A stretch of 64,000 bases of DNA from NCBI GenBank assembly GCA_003290165.1, contig QNQO01000818.1, forward strand, positions 248,001-312,000, written 5' to 3'. Positions 17,701-29,852 of this stretch are shown here, in pieces. How positions within the stretch are numbered: the first letter of the stretch is position 1; each line of letters starts with the position of its first letter. This DNA comes from Berberis thunbergii. Lineage: Eukaryota > Streptophyta > Magnoliopsida > Ranunculales > Berberidaceae. A model generated the notes under the pieces. That model did no database searches. It was not told the DNA's origin and saw only the letters and a program-made list of their open reading frames with translations. The translations under genes were made by a program, and so were the position numbers.

Positions 17701-20700
17701 AATGGAAACAAGAGGCTGGAGAGTGCTTATGAAGATGCACGGAGAATAGGTGATGGAAAGCCAAAAGGCTGTCCCATATTTCTGTTCTTTTCTGTGAGTA
17801 CCCTGACCACAAGTTTAATCATGCTTGAAATCCGTTTTTTGGTTTTTTAGAAGATGGGTTTTTGCATGTTGTGATTTGTAAATTTTCTGGATTACAGTTC
17901 TTTATTTTGTTTTATGCTTTACAATTTAGTCCTTGGAGTTTCTTCTATGTAGAGCTATATTGATGGATAATTACTCTGTATAGGTAAATGCAAGTGGGCA
18001 GTTCTGTGGTGTCGCAGAGATGATAGGTCCGGTTGACTTCGACAAGGATATGAATTTCTGGCAGCAAGATAAATGGAGCGGTAGCTTCCCTGTTAAGTGG
18101 CATATAGTCAAAGATGTTCCAAACACTATCTTTAGGCATATCATATTGGAGAACAATGAGAATAAGCCAGTGACTAATAGCAGAGACACACAGGAGGTAA
18201 CAGTTTTCTTTATTTTACATATACAAATTAATGTCAGTCATATTTATAGACGCGCACAAGTTGATCTTTTTGCTTTGGTATATAAGCTAGGTAGGACCTT
18301 AAGTCACATGAAAGCCTTCTGTCACATGTGACGCTCAAACTTTCAGTCCATGTGACACTCATACTTTCAATCCTCACACTAGTGCTTTTGGAATTCTTTT
18401 CAAATCTCCCCTCTATAGTTTACCAAAAACCGCTCTCATAATTTAGATCCCCGCACTAACCTCATATGGAGCCAATTGTTCTCAAATCTCCGCTCTATGG
18501 TTTACAAAACTTCACTTCTAAAATTTGAATCACCGCAAATGCTTTTGTTTCATAAATTTATTTATTTATTTATTTTTGTATGATTATTTATATATAGATG
18601 TATATTATTAGTTTTGTGCACATTAGTTTTAGGTTTCGATCTCTCTCTATATATACCTATTATAATTATCCTATCATGTTTATCTTAAATAATTATTATT
18701 TTATTGATATTAATAAAATAAAATTGATGAAATGTTAATATTTTAAAATAAATAACAATAAAAATTTAAGAGTAAATTGCATATAGAGACGCTCTCAGAT
18801 GTTAGCAGAGTTTGAAATTAAGCATTTTCACGCTCCGGTGACTAAGGGTAGGATGCTATTCAGTGATATACTTTCTTCTGTATAGTCTGAACATACAACA
18901 AACTACTTTTGGATTGTGACTAGAAAATAACTGAACTTATTCAAAAATTGTATAACTAACGAATGAACAAACAACGCAAGTTATGATTATTTAATTTGTT
19001 TTTCGTCGCGGTAAACAGGGGGATACCCTCTTTTCTTTTCTAAAATGGGAACAAATAAGAACTACAAGCCATTATGACTTATGAGGAGATGTTCCCCAAA
19101 CAAACAGACGTTGTAGGAGCATCTAAAAGCAAGAGAAAGATCAACATTGAAGATAATCTAAACATACCAACTAGCCGTCTGATTTAGGATTCTAGTTCAT
19201 GTGCAACTATCTGGAACAAACACTGCCCTCTCATGTTAATATTTTTAATAAGACCACCTTCTCATGTCAATGTTCCTGTCCAAGAAGCACCACACCAATG
19301 TATGGCACTCATCCCAAATAGAAGAAAGAAACCTGTAAACACTGCCCTCCACCCCCCCAACATTTAGTGTGCCAATCTGCAGCTGGCCTCTATGAATGAA
19401 TGCAAAGTCAGCCTTCTTGGATCCTTGCTGGCATGTCTTTGATTCTATCAAGGCCCACAGGAGGACACTTCTGTGACCAAATTAATGATCTCAATAGATA
19501 GTTTTGGGCAGCTGAATACAAAGATTTTTGCATTTCATGGAAAGAGGATGCTCCTTGGAACCTAATGTATTCTACAACTAAACTAATTAATCTAAACCTA
19601 AAACTATAAACTAAAACTCAATTTTTCGTATTCATTCAACCAAATTACAAAAATGGATTTATGCCTTATTTAACTAAATCTAACCCTAGATTCTATTGGA
19701 GTCTTAATTCCCACTTATTCTAATTGGCTTACTGAGGTCTAAACTAAATTAAATAAATAAACTAATTCTACATTACATCAGAACTACGGCCCCCCCCCCC
19801 CCCCCCAAAACAAAAAAATAAAAATAAAATCCAAATCAATAAAGATGACTATTAACAAAGAAACCAAAAGGAGGATACAAAGCTAGTGATTGGGAAGATC
19901 ACCTAGCTGGCTGATTCCATTGACATGTGTAAGTTTCTAAAGACTTATACTCAAAGTAACCATGAGTAGACAAGATACCATCAATGTTTGCGCCGACTCC
20001 ATAAGATAGGTTTGTTCTTTTTGGTAGAAGAGAGATTGGGAGATTGAAAGCTCTGAAAAGAGATGATACCCATGTCTTATCGAAGGCTTGTATTTCTTGA
20101 GCTTACTCTCACTTAAAGTGTGAGTATAGCGGGTGCTAGGCGAAGTGGCAAGTGTCAGCGACATTTCCACACACACAAAAATTATCGACATGTAATTATG
20201 TTAAATAGTTAATTAAATATCTATTTGATCAAACATTTAAAGTCGAATAATGCATGATCCATAGTAGTAGAACATCAAGATAACAACTATGAAGTTTAAA
20301 CATCCAAACCAATGACATAAATGGATGACCTTGATGAGAGACAAAGTAGGAACCAAGAGATTGAGACAGAGAAGAGGTTGAGAGTCAACAAACAAAAGCG
20401 AAAAAGAGAATGAGAAATAAAGAAGAGATACAAGAGTAGAGAAGAATAATCATAGAGACAATTGAGATCAAGGTGTTGATTGGTCAATTGAGAAAGGCAA
20501 TCCATCCAATTACACGTCGATCGCCTTGATAAGAAACCAATTGTCGCCAACGTGTTAATCAATGGATGAATGGGTTTCAAACCCATAGATTCGATCGTTG
20601 GAAGTCACACATTCGACCAATTTGGTGGTTGAACCCAACTGTTTGTCGAAAACCCCCGAGTTTATCTTTTGTTTGTCGAAAACCCTCAAGTTTATCCTTT

Positions 20701-23435
20701 GTCGAAGAATTGAGTTTCAAGTGTGGGTGAAAGGGGCCCTCTAAAGATTTTTATTTTTTATTTTTTTTCCTTCTTCTGTGATTCATGGTAAAACTCTTAA
20801 TAAAAGATTACTTAGGGTGTGTTGGGTTGCATGGAGTCCATGGTGGGACCATTTATGTTTAAGACAAATTTGATCAAAATTTGGTGGACCACTTATCATG
20901 AGATTGTGATCAATGGTGGGGATTTGATTTGAACTCCCATAAGATATGGAATCCAATTCTTTGGGTATTGTGGGAAGTCAAATTGGGATTTTCATGGGAT
21001 TGGAGTTCGGAATGATGGAAATATCAAACATTGTGTCGAAAATTGGAATGGGGATTAATATAATTCTCTGGGAGTGTGGTTATGGAGCATGGATCCTCAT
21101 GCAATTGTTTGTCTTTTTGGCTTGAAAGGAATACTAGAACCTTTGAACTCAAAGAAAAGCAAGCAGAGCATGTGATAATGCAAGCAAGGGAACTGTTTAT
21201 GGTGTTGGGCTAAAGCAGTAAAGGTGTCAGGGTTTCCATATCTGCAATGATGCACGCCTGTATGTGATAGGTTAATTGTATAGCAACCATATGAATGAAA
21301 CTCCTGTTTTGATGTGTTAAAAAAAGTAAAAGAAAGGAATAGGTAAAAGAAAAAGCACTGCTGAAAATATGCTGTGTGCGCATGAATAGAGTGGTCATCT
21401 TTTACTAGATAGGGTGTGAGTTGTGAGAGGCAATCTCTTCTTTGGTTTTTGATGTGTATTTGTATCTTTTATCTTTTTAGTGTTTATTTCAGCGTGTACA
21501 TACTTACTTTGAGGGTCAAACAGTCAACTGTTTTCCCATTACCAGTTACCTCATTGAAATGAGTTAACCAGGTCTCTATTCTTGGGAATGCTTCTCGACG
21601 CTCATGTGCAATCATTCCTGAACTTGGAGGATCCAAGTTCTTTCAAGTCTTTCTAAGTCTAAGCAACACTGACCTTTCCCATCTAATAGCTGCATTATTC
21701 AAAATGAGATCTGTAAAGACAAAAGTTGTATTCTCGAAATTCTCTATTCTAAGTATTTAGTTTAATGATTCCCTAATCCATCTTAGTTAGGAGGTGAAGA
21801 ACTTCATCACTCCTCTGCGGCCACCTGACAAGAAATCTACATATCTTGTCTGTGGAGTGGATGTTTTTGTTTTTATTTTTTTATTAGAAAGGTGAAATCT
21901 GTAAATTTATATGGTACAGAATACAGAGTGTCGTAAATCCTTGTTCTCCCTTAGGACAATGATTTTACCTTTTAGTCTTGGAGTCTGGGTCTCTTGATGA
22001 CATATTCTCCGAAGTAAGAAGGCATTCTCCAAAATGTGAAGGCAGTCTGCAGATGAGAGCCTAGATTGTATCAAAGGTAGACAAAAGGTATCTCATGGGC
22101 AGATGACCAACTGCAACATTAACAGTACCAGATAGATCCATCATTTCCAACTCACTTAATCCAATATACATGAGAGATCTTTTAAGACAATTTACAGCCA
22201 GACCATGGACGTCAGGGAACTTAGAAATTTGTAAGCTAGTAATAGAAGTCTGCTTAATGTGTAGCTATTAAAAAGTTGGCTTTTTCTAGCTACGTAACAC
22301 AAGGCAAAATAGTTTTAGTATTTCTTGCACTTTCATCCCTAACATACAACGGGATGGTTTTGATATTTGTTGATAGTAATCTTTTCCATAATCATTGTCT
22401 GAACATAAACGCAAAATATACATTTGGATGTCTCTCATTGTGAAATGTTCTTTTGCACAACAAAGGCACTTTCTATATAACCCTGACAGATTATAGACCG
22501 GCAGATATATAAGCATGATGGGAGATAGGTTACCTACTTTTGATATCCCACTCTTACTCACCCACTCTGAACCAATTGGTTTACTAGAGATTGAATGCCA
22601 TGTGATTGGTTTTATTTTTTGTTTCTATATATAATATTTTTCAATTATTGTAGCAAGACTGCGATAATTATTTCTTCCTTGTATTGTATATATATATATT
22701 TTTAGTATGGAATCTGTATTAGGTAACTGGCAACATAAGAGAAGACACTCATTAAATGAGTTCTAATCTAATAAAACAATTTGATCTCGTGTACATGCAG
22801 ATTAAGTTTAAGCAAGGGATGGAGATGCTCAACATTTTAAGAATTACATCTTAAAAACCTCCATACTTGATGATTTCATCTACTATGAAGAACGGCAGAA
22901 GATTTTGCAGGAAGAGAAAGCACGTCTTCTTGGGAAAAATTACAATAATTCTTCCTTTGTACCTGCATTTATTCCAAAGAAGCCAAACGGTATGGTTGAT
23001 AAATCCGAACCCCCTAGCTCTGACGAGAAATCCACCAAGTATAACCATTCAGAGAGTTTTGGGAGGGCGACAGCTGCAACTGATGGGCAAGTGCGACTAA
23101 AATTTGATGCTCCTAATTCATCAAGTACTGGGGAAGTCGACAGTAAGAAAATTTCCGTTGGCAGTCCAAGTGATGTCACAACTGATCTAAATATTGGTTC
23201 TCTCACAATTGAAACAAAGCAAGCTGAAGCAAAACCTTCAGCTGCTGCTGTTACCGTAGCAAGTACTGAAGCAGTTGATGTGGTCACAGTGGGTTCAATG
23301 CCTGTCAAAGTGAATGGGTTTTCTGAATCTTCACTTGGGATTTTAACAATTGGGACCATTCCCATTACCCCGAAAGCTCTAACACCACCAGGCGGCAAGC
23401 CAAATACAGGTCCTCCTTCTGCGAGCAGTGCGTAA
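14762..23435 (+). CDS. ECT: YTH-domain m6A reader (ECT family), one-base frameshift in the last exon
   Basis: Coding exons: 14762-14809, 15170-15320, 15415-15488, 15598-16116, 17236-17793, 17984-18196, 22801-23435. All have GT..AG sites and consistent phases, giving about 732 residues if the break is ignored. The N-terminal 390 residues are low-complexity and rich in Tyr, Pro, Gly and Gln ([19 protein letters not shown]), as in plant ECT proteins. The YTH domain begins at about residue 393 ([10 protein letters not shown]). Its aromatic cage Trp residues are visible: W415 in KYNVW and W476/W481 in FWQQDKW. The last helix ([10 protein letters not shown]) is in the final exon. Family knowledge: these proteins bind N6-methyladenosine in mRNA in the cytosol and affect growth and transcript fate. 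Anomaly: the T-run at 22835-22838 is one base short, giving TAA at 22852-22854 and breaking the end of the YTH domain. No CCCH fingers are seen, so it is not the CPSF30 type. Confidence 0.92.
18197..22800 (+). other. 4.6-kb intron inside the YTH domain
   Basis: The donor is CAGGAG|GTAACA and the acceptor ACATGCAG|ATTAAG, with phase 0. It separates the YTH core from its last helix. It is much larger than the gene's other introns and contains a 17-C run, several T-rich tracts and anonymous repeat-like DNA. A possible Tourist-like end (GGGTGTGTTGGG) is near 20816, but no matching right end was found. No internal gene is supported. Confidence 0.8.
19790..19806. repeat. C17 homopolymer
   Basis: A run of 17 cytosines is followed by an A-rich stretch, in the large YTH intron. 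Such long C runs are rare in AT-rich plant DNA. The true length is uncertain because such runs sequence poorly. Confidence 0.9.
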
Positions 23436-25019
23436 CTCTTACAGTACAGAATTGTATGCTGATTTCAAGTAAGCTGAATTGTATCCTGATTTCGAGTAAG
23501 CTGAAAGCTAATGGGTATTATTACATGCAACACATGTGCTTCTTGTTGGGGCTGTTGCGGGTTTGTGAGTGGTCATCTCGTTTAGGAAACCCAACTGTAC
23601 CATACTCAGGCCACCAGATGTAAGTCGCGTTTCTTTTTTAACAACTGTATTGGATGCTCCGGCGAGGGAAGGTTTTTTTCTTCTTTTCTTTTTCGAAATT
23701 GTTTTGCTTAACAACAGGGATGGCTGGGGTTCAGGGGGGTATTCTTTATATGTTTCTGTTTACTTGGGGAATTACAAGTTGTAAGATTTCCCTTTTTGTT
23801 GTTATTTTTTTGTTCAACAAAATAGATTCAAAAAAATACAAAGAATTTCTTGGTTATACCCTGTATCATGCTTGCATCCAGTATTTTTTCCTGATCTTCC
23901 TATTCTTCTATCTATCTATCTATTTATTGTTTCCTGCCAAAGTTCTTAAGCCTCATGTTGTATGTTCTGGCAAAATGAATAGTAAGCGCGTTATATATAT
24001 AATAGGTCCACACGTTTGCGCAAATTAATCTCGTATTATCAACTTTTTCTTTTCATTTGCTTCGGTTCATTTTCCTTTTTTCTTTTCTACTTCCTCTATC
24101 ACAAGGGGATTATGAGCATTTTTTCTGTGGTACTTATTTATTTTCGTGCTTTTTTTTAGCAGAATGTGTTGTTATCAAATACTGCAATGCCCTTCTAACC
24201 GTGTCACTTTTCTTTCTCATTTTGTACCTTGCTTATTTCATTTGATTTCGTTTTATTTTCTCATACAAAAAATCTACTGCCCCTGGATGTTTGCAATATT
24301 TGGGCCATTAATATTCCATTTATCTGCCAATCTTGACTTGGAAGAAATTACATTGAGAAATAGATACAAATTACGTAATGTAAATATAAACTCAATGATT
24401 ATATATGTAAACAATTCCCAACTAAACATTGAAAAAAATAAATTTTGATCGAAACAATACATTGAGAGAGGCAATATGGATTTAGTACAGTGAGTAGACA
24501 CAGTAAAAATTGTTTTTTTCAAAAAAAATTTTAGTAGCACTGTCATCCATCACTGCTCAACCATTAAACCATCACACCTTTACTTACAAACTCAGTATTA
24601 CATAATCAATGTTGAAAAAACTCAAAACAGTTTCTCACCCTTGAGAAAATGAATTTCTTTCAAGGAAGAGGAAATAAGGTATGGCCTTTTGAGGAAGAGG
24701 AAACAAAGTATGGTCATGAGTCACATCTTTCGCTTAAAATTTTGAGTACAATATTCTAATACAACCAAATGGAACGCTATTTTGAGTCGAGTTGCGTTGT
24801 TGCGTTGACAATAGAAATTTTCTAATACTAAAAGGCATTGCAACAGCTGAAAAAAAATTACAACTTTTGGATGAATTATTTATCCAAGTGTGTGTATGCA
24901 TTTAGACAGTTCTCGTAGAAAATTTAGGAGGCTGTTGAAGTGTCCAATGATACTTGAAGAAATCGATTAAACGCTTTGTGTGAGGAATTGAAATACCAAA
25001 TGAAGGATGCAACCATTTA
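23436..25019. other. 3' UTR of YTH gene and AT-rich intergenic DNA
   Basis: A probable 3' UTR runs to about 23,800. The remainder is T-rich, with a TCTA microsatellite near 23,910-23,930 and no supported gene. Short open frames here are Phe/Leu-rich products of T-rich DNA. Confidence 0.55.
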
Positions 25020-25345
25020 TCTACAAAAATGAAGGACGCAACCTTTAAGAAAATACACCATTGATCGAAAGGCTAAAAATACGGCTCTAAGTACAAAATG
25101 ATTTTCCATTATTATTTACTTTAACACTCCTACCAAACACTCTTACCAAACATTCCCATTCTTCGTCAAACTTTTCAATATATAATTTGGAGGTAAGAGT
25201 TTCTTCCTCCGACAAGAAAGCTTGATGGTTTCTTTATAGAGTTGTAAGTTCAGAAATTGAGTCAAAACTCTCATAAATTGCCCTCATCTCCGAAAAAAGA
25301 AATAGTAATAAATAAATTAACCAATGTGTTGCCCAATCACGTACT
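25020..25345. repeat. Expansin-upstream block, copy A (partial, orphan)
   Basis: This is homologous to 29853-30265 and 35758-36165, with shared stretches such as AATACACCATTGATCGAAAG and CAATATATAATTTGGAGGTA. In those copies the block lies directly upstream of an expansin gene. Here the similarity fades after about 25380 and no expansin follows. It may be the residue of a third duplicated unit. From 25346 to 26094 I see nothing recognisable. Confidence 0.75.
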
Positions 25346-26094
25346 TGGTCAACATGGATGATTTGGAAAAGAAGATTGGAAAATTTGTGTGTAATAAAAC
25401 TAATCCATTCAAAAGGGTGGAATTGGAAATATTGAGTCATATAAAAGGGTGGAATTGGAATTAGCGAATCATATATCAAAAACCAGGGTGTGGTTTTCCC
25501 AACCCTGATTAGATTTGGAAATTCATTATAGTGAAAAAATCCCAGGTAAATAATTTTGTTACATTCCTTGGCGATCTTTTGTTACACCTAATGATTTGGT
25601 TTATTTATGGAGCCTGTCAAGAATGAATAGGCGAAAATGACGAGGAAAAAGGAATGGAACTGAGTTAATTAATTATGACGAGAGAATCTATAGATTTTTT
25701 AAAAAAAGTTATTTTTAGAGTATTACGAAGAATTTTAATTTCAATGTGTAATTTGTAGTAGTGAGAGATTGAACTGCAATTCTGTTATAAATTTTTTTTT
25801 ATGGACTCTCGGTTTGTATTTTTTTTTTTTTAAGAAACTAATTTTTTTAGTTTGGTATGTTATTATCAATCGTAAGTTCAACAACAATTTAATGGCCAAT
25901 TATTTGGATTTATATTTGAGTCAAATACGTGAGTCTCCGAATCCAGTCCCTAAAAAAAACAATGAAATTCTCTCACAAATAATTAAAAAAATAACGCTAT
26001 TCATCACTCATTTTTTATGACCACTCAATAATTCTATGTGCTTCTTCAATTTGACCATTTAATAGGACCCCAAGTTAATATGAAAGCCACCACT

Positions 26095-26547
26095 GACATC
26101 AATATTGCAACAAAAAAACCAAGCTCATCATTCTTCACATCTACTTCCTTTAAGTGCTATAAAATTTCATTTGTTTTTATTCTTCCAATATGGAAATAAA
26201 TACTCACCAATCTACCATTTCACTCATCCTCACTTGAGTTTCACCATTACAGCAATGGAAGGAAGAAAGCTCACTTCAAACCCTCCATGCCTTCAAAGTA
26301 GAACAACCAAAAGCCATACTCAAGAGACTCCATGCACTCATCCATGGCAAACCTTTGCTTGCTTCGAGGAATGTTTACCAATTGCAAATCAATGAAATAC
26401 AGGGATCTGAGCCAGATGGATCAGCGCCAATAATTGATGTTCAAGATGCGCATTTCATGAAATCAGAAAAACAATAATGATTGTCAAGAATGAGTAACAC
26501 TAAACTACGTTACTGACACCAACACCAAAATCCATTTTGGAAATAGA
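26095..26547 (+). pseudogene. Duplicated gene fragment of unknown identity (copy B)
   Basis: The sequence is highly similar to 34905-35757. An ATG at 26253 starts a short frame (MEGRKLTSNP). A second frame (PKAILKRLHALIHGKPLLAS, then PIIDVQDAHFM) is open across the middle and ends near 26478, so the block looks like a frameshifted piece of a real coding region. I do not recognise the family. It ends exactly at the Helitron insertion point 26547/26548. Confidence 0.45.
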
Positions 26548-26639
26548 TTAGGATATTTTTCGTGTCGTTAGCACGATAAAAGTTTAACATGATAAATAAA
26601 ATTTATTATAATTTAAATATTAAGATAAATAAATATCAA

Positions 26640-26781
26640 AATGTTAGGTATAAGAATCGAATCCATGCACTCTTATTGGGAATTGATTGAAGGCAAGACA
26701 TAAAGACTAACTTTAACTCTCCCTATCAACAAGGTGCGACCTACAACCCTAACCACTAGACCATAACACCATTGGCCCGTC
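26640..26781 (-). mobile_element. SINE-like fragment inside the Helitron
   Basis: On the minus strand it starts with a tRNA-like head (GTGTTATGGTCTAGTGGTTA), a good A-box, followed by a B-box-like GGATTCGATTC. The head also matches the SINE at 60263-60436. The tail and target duplication are unclear, so boundaries are approximate. Confidence 0.5.
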
Positions 26782-26784
26782 TTT

Positions 26785-29215
26785 TATCTCCAACCTCAAG
26801 TCACATTAAACATAGTTGCATAGGTCCTGATCTAGAGCTGTACATTTCTTAGTTTTTGAAAACCAATAGTTTGACTCAATTTAAAAACCTTTAACACACA
26901 ATTTAGACGATATTTTAAGGGTTTTCATTTTTTTTTTGATAACCACGAAATTTTCGCTCTCATTCCAAGACTTCACGTCTAAATAAACACACTTTCATAG
27001 ATCCTAGTATAGTGATTTAATTTTTTTTAGTTTCTTGAAAATCAATATTTGTCCTCAATTTTAAAGACCTTAACACACGATTTTGGATGATTTCTAAAGT
27101 ATTTTGTTTTTATTATTAACCATGAAAATTTTGCTCCCATTTCAAGACTTTGGTCTAAATAAACATAATCACATTAAACATAGTTGCATAGATTCTAATC
27201 TAGAGCTGTACATTTCTTAGTTTTTGAAAATCAATATTTTGACTCAATTTAAAAGCCTTTAACACACGATTTTGAAAGGGTTTTCATTTTTTTATAACGA
27301 TGAAAATTTTGCTCTCATTCCAAGATTTCACGTCTAGATAAACATACTTTCATAGATCCTAGTATAGATATTTAAAAAAAATTAGTTTTTTGAAAATCAA
27401 TATTTGTCCACAATTTCAAAGGCTTTTAATACATGATTTTTGATGATTTCTGAAATTTTTATTTTTATTAGTAGCCAAAGAATTTTCGCTCCCATTTCAA
27501 GACTTTGTGATTAAACAAACATACTCACATAAATCCTAATCAAGAACTTAAAATTTTCGTAGTTTTTTTAACTCAAAATTTTGGCTCAATCAAAGGTTTA
27601 ACCCACAATTTCTTACTATTTCTGAAGATTTTTTTTTTTTTATAAACAATGAATTTTCATTTTCTCCTTCTTCAAATCTCATATTACAACTAACATAGTA
27701 AATTACATCTTATAGTTCTATAATTTCTTAGTTTTTCAAATAAATATTTTTATTCAATTCAAAAGGCAATCACACGATATAAAAAAAATGTTTATTTTAT
27801 AAATAAACACTAGGTATTCGCCCCCATTCCAAGACTTCACGTCTTTAAAAAAATACTAACATAGATCCTCATCTAGAGATTTAAATTTTCTTAGTTTTTT
27901 TAAAATCATTATTTGGACTCAATTTTATAGGTCTTAATCCATGGATTCTGAATGATCTGATTTTCGCTATAAGATCAAGACCTCATGTCACATTAAACAT
28001 GGTTGCATAGATCCTAATCTAGAACTGTGCATTTCTTAGTTTTTGAAAACCAATATTTTGGCTCAATTTAAAATCCTTTAACAAACAATTTTGGAATGGT
28101 TTTTGTTTTTTGATAACGACGGAATTTTTGCTCTCATTCCGAGATTTCATGTCTTAATAAACATGCTTTCATAGATCCTAGTATATGGATTTAAATTTTT
28201 TTAGTTTTTTGAAAATCAATATTTATCCTTAATTTTAAAGGTTTTAACCCACGATTGTGGATGATTTTCGAAGATTTTATTTTTATTAATAACCACGGAA
28301 TTTTCACTCTAATTTCAAGGCTTTGTGTCTAAATAAACATACTCGCATAGTTATAGATTTAAGTTTTCTTAGTTTTTTAAATTCAAAATTTTGGCCCAAT
28401 TGCAAAGACTTTAACCCACAATTCAGATGATTTCTTAAGGCTTTTTTTATTACCACTAAATATTTCGCTCCGATTTCAAGACTTTGCATTTAAATAAATA
28501 TATGTATATACATCCTAGTCAAGGGCTTTGAATTTCTTAGTTTTTTGAAAATGAAAATTTTATCTCAATTTCAACGGGTTTTACCCACGATTTTTTTTTT
28601 ACTATTTCGAAAGTTTTTTTTTTGTTATCGATAAAAACATAATTTTCATTTTCTCCCACTTCAAATCTCATATTACAACTAACACAGTGACATGCATCTT
28701 ATATTTGTGTTGTAAAATTTCTTAGTTTCGAATAAATAGTTTTATTCAATTTCAAAAGCTATCCGACAATTTTGGTCGATCTTGAAAGCTTTTTTGTTTT
28801 GTAGATTAACACTGAAATTTTCTCATAAATTCAAGACATTAAACATAGTAGCATAGATCCATATATAGAGCTGTACATTTCTTAGTTTTTGTAATTCCAT
28901 ATTTAGACTCAGTTTAAATGCCTTTAACGCTTGATTTTGACTATTTTGGAAGGGTTTTCGTGTTTTTGACAACGACAGAATTTTTGCTTTCGTTCCAAGA
29001 TTTCACGTCTAAACAAGCATGCTTTCATAGATGCTAGTATAGAGATTTAAATTTTTAGTTTTTTGAAAATCAATATTTGTCCACAATTTCAAAAGCTTTA
29101 ATCCACGATTTTTTATGATTTTCGAAGTTTTTAGTTTTTATTAATAACCACAAAATTTTCGCTCCCTTTCAAGACTTTGCGTCTAAATAAACTTATTCGC
29201 AAAGATTCTTGTCAA
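26785..29215. repeat. ~170-bp satellite array, about 15 monomers, with 5-monomer higher-order pattern
   Basis: The phrase CATAGATCCTA plus variants recurs at about 26819, 26995, 27187, 27351, 27530, 27695, 27850, 28007, 28170, 28345, 28511, 28683, 28852, 29026 and 29200, a spacing of 155-192 bp. Each monomer carries TTTCTTAGTTTTTGAAAA, a CAATTT..AAAGGC block and TCAAGACTTCACGTCTAAA. Monomer subtypes repeat every five units: the CATTAAACATAGTTGCATAG variant recurs at about 27167, 27990 and 28831, every 820-845 bp. The array is wholly inside the Helitron and has no coding potential. Confidence 0.85.
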
Positions 29216-29441
29216 AAATTTTAAAACTTACTATTGAAAATACTTACGACGTGAAGCGAATTAGATTACAGTTATTTTTGAAAAAAAATACATACAACAT
29301 GAAATACATATTTAACACTTTAAGCATTTGTATTAATGATTGGTTTCATTGGAAAGATATTCAAAAATGCATTTTAACTATACCAAGTTTATTAAAATCT
29401 GATAGCTAAGTAGATAGTTATGACGATTTACATTAAAAAAA

Positions 29442-29629
29442 GAGGAATTCTAAATGTCGAGGAAATGAACGAGGAAACCAGCGAGGAGAGTGAGGTGGAG
29501 GGAGGGGAACCATTCCCTCCCCTCAAAATGCGTGCAAAAAATTCAACGCATGCATCCCGAGGGGAGGGAATGGTTCCCCTCCCTCCACCTCACTTCCCTC
29601 GCTGGTTTCCTCGCCATCTAGCATCACTC
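29442..29629. mobile_element. Foldback MITE, Mutator-like (family 1, copy 3), nested in the Helitron
   Basis: A 188-bp palindrome-like element with ends GAGGAATTCTAAATG and CATCTAGCATCACTC. It is the same family as the copies at 12.8-13.2 kb. A 9-bp flanking repeat is imperfect (TTAAAAAAA at 29433-29441, TAAAAAAAA at 29630-29638). It splits Helitron 5'-region sequence that is continuous in the copies at 38.8 and 57.7 kb, so it inserted after that sequence existed. Confidence 0.85.
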
Positions 29630-29852
29630 TAAAAAAAACACACACACACAATTGTTATCTCTCCGCCACATATTCATTCCACCAATTTTTTATATATTTT
29701 TTTTACCTTTTTGTCCATTTTCTTTGCCCTTATACTTACTACTTATTTATAAAAATGTCATTGTTGATAAGAATGATCTACTCCATCAATATCTTCCCAA
29801 ACTTTCTATCTTGACCGTCTTTTATCTCAAACACTTTGACTTGTAAGATAGA

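Larger units (their letters stand above)
26548..29852 (-). mobile_element. Non-autonomous Helitron carrying a tandem satellite (minus strand)
   Basis: On the minus strand the element begins TCTATCTTACAAG at 29852. It ends in a hairpin (CGTG..CACG) about 10 bases before CCTAA at 26548, fitting 5'-TC and 3'-CTRR Helitron ends. It sits between host A and T with no target duplication. The paralogous unit shows the uninterrupted site at 35757/35758 (ATAGA|TAAATG), which fixes both ends. No Rep/helicase frame is present, so it is non-autonomous. Most of its 3.3 kb is the satellite 26785-29215. A SINE-like piece lies near its 3' end and a MITE (29442-29629) is nested near its 5' end. Confidence 0.85.

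Noticed and set aside
20810..21120. Tourist-type MITE in the YTH intron (GGGTGTGTTGGG start)
   Set aside because: No complementary right terminus or TTA/TAA duplication was found.
22940..23398. 152-codon minus-strand frame opposite the YTH last exon
   Set aside because: It is the complement of a low-complexity coding exon, with no family match.
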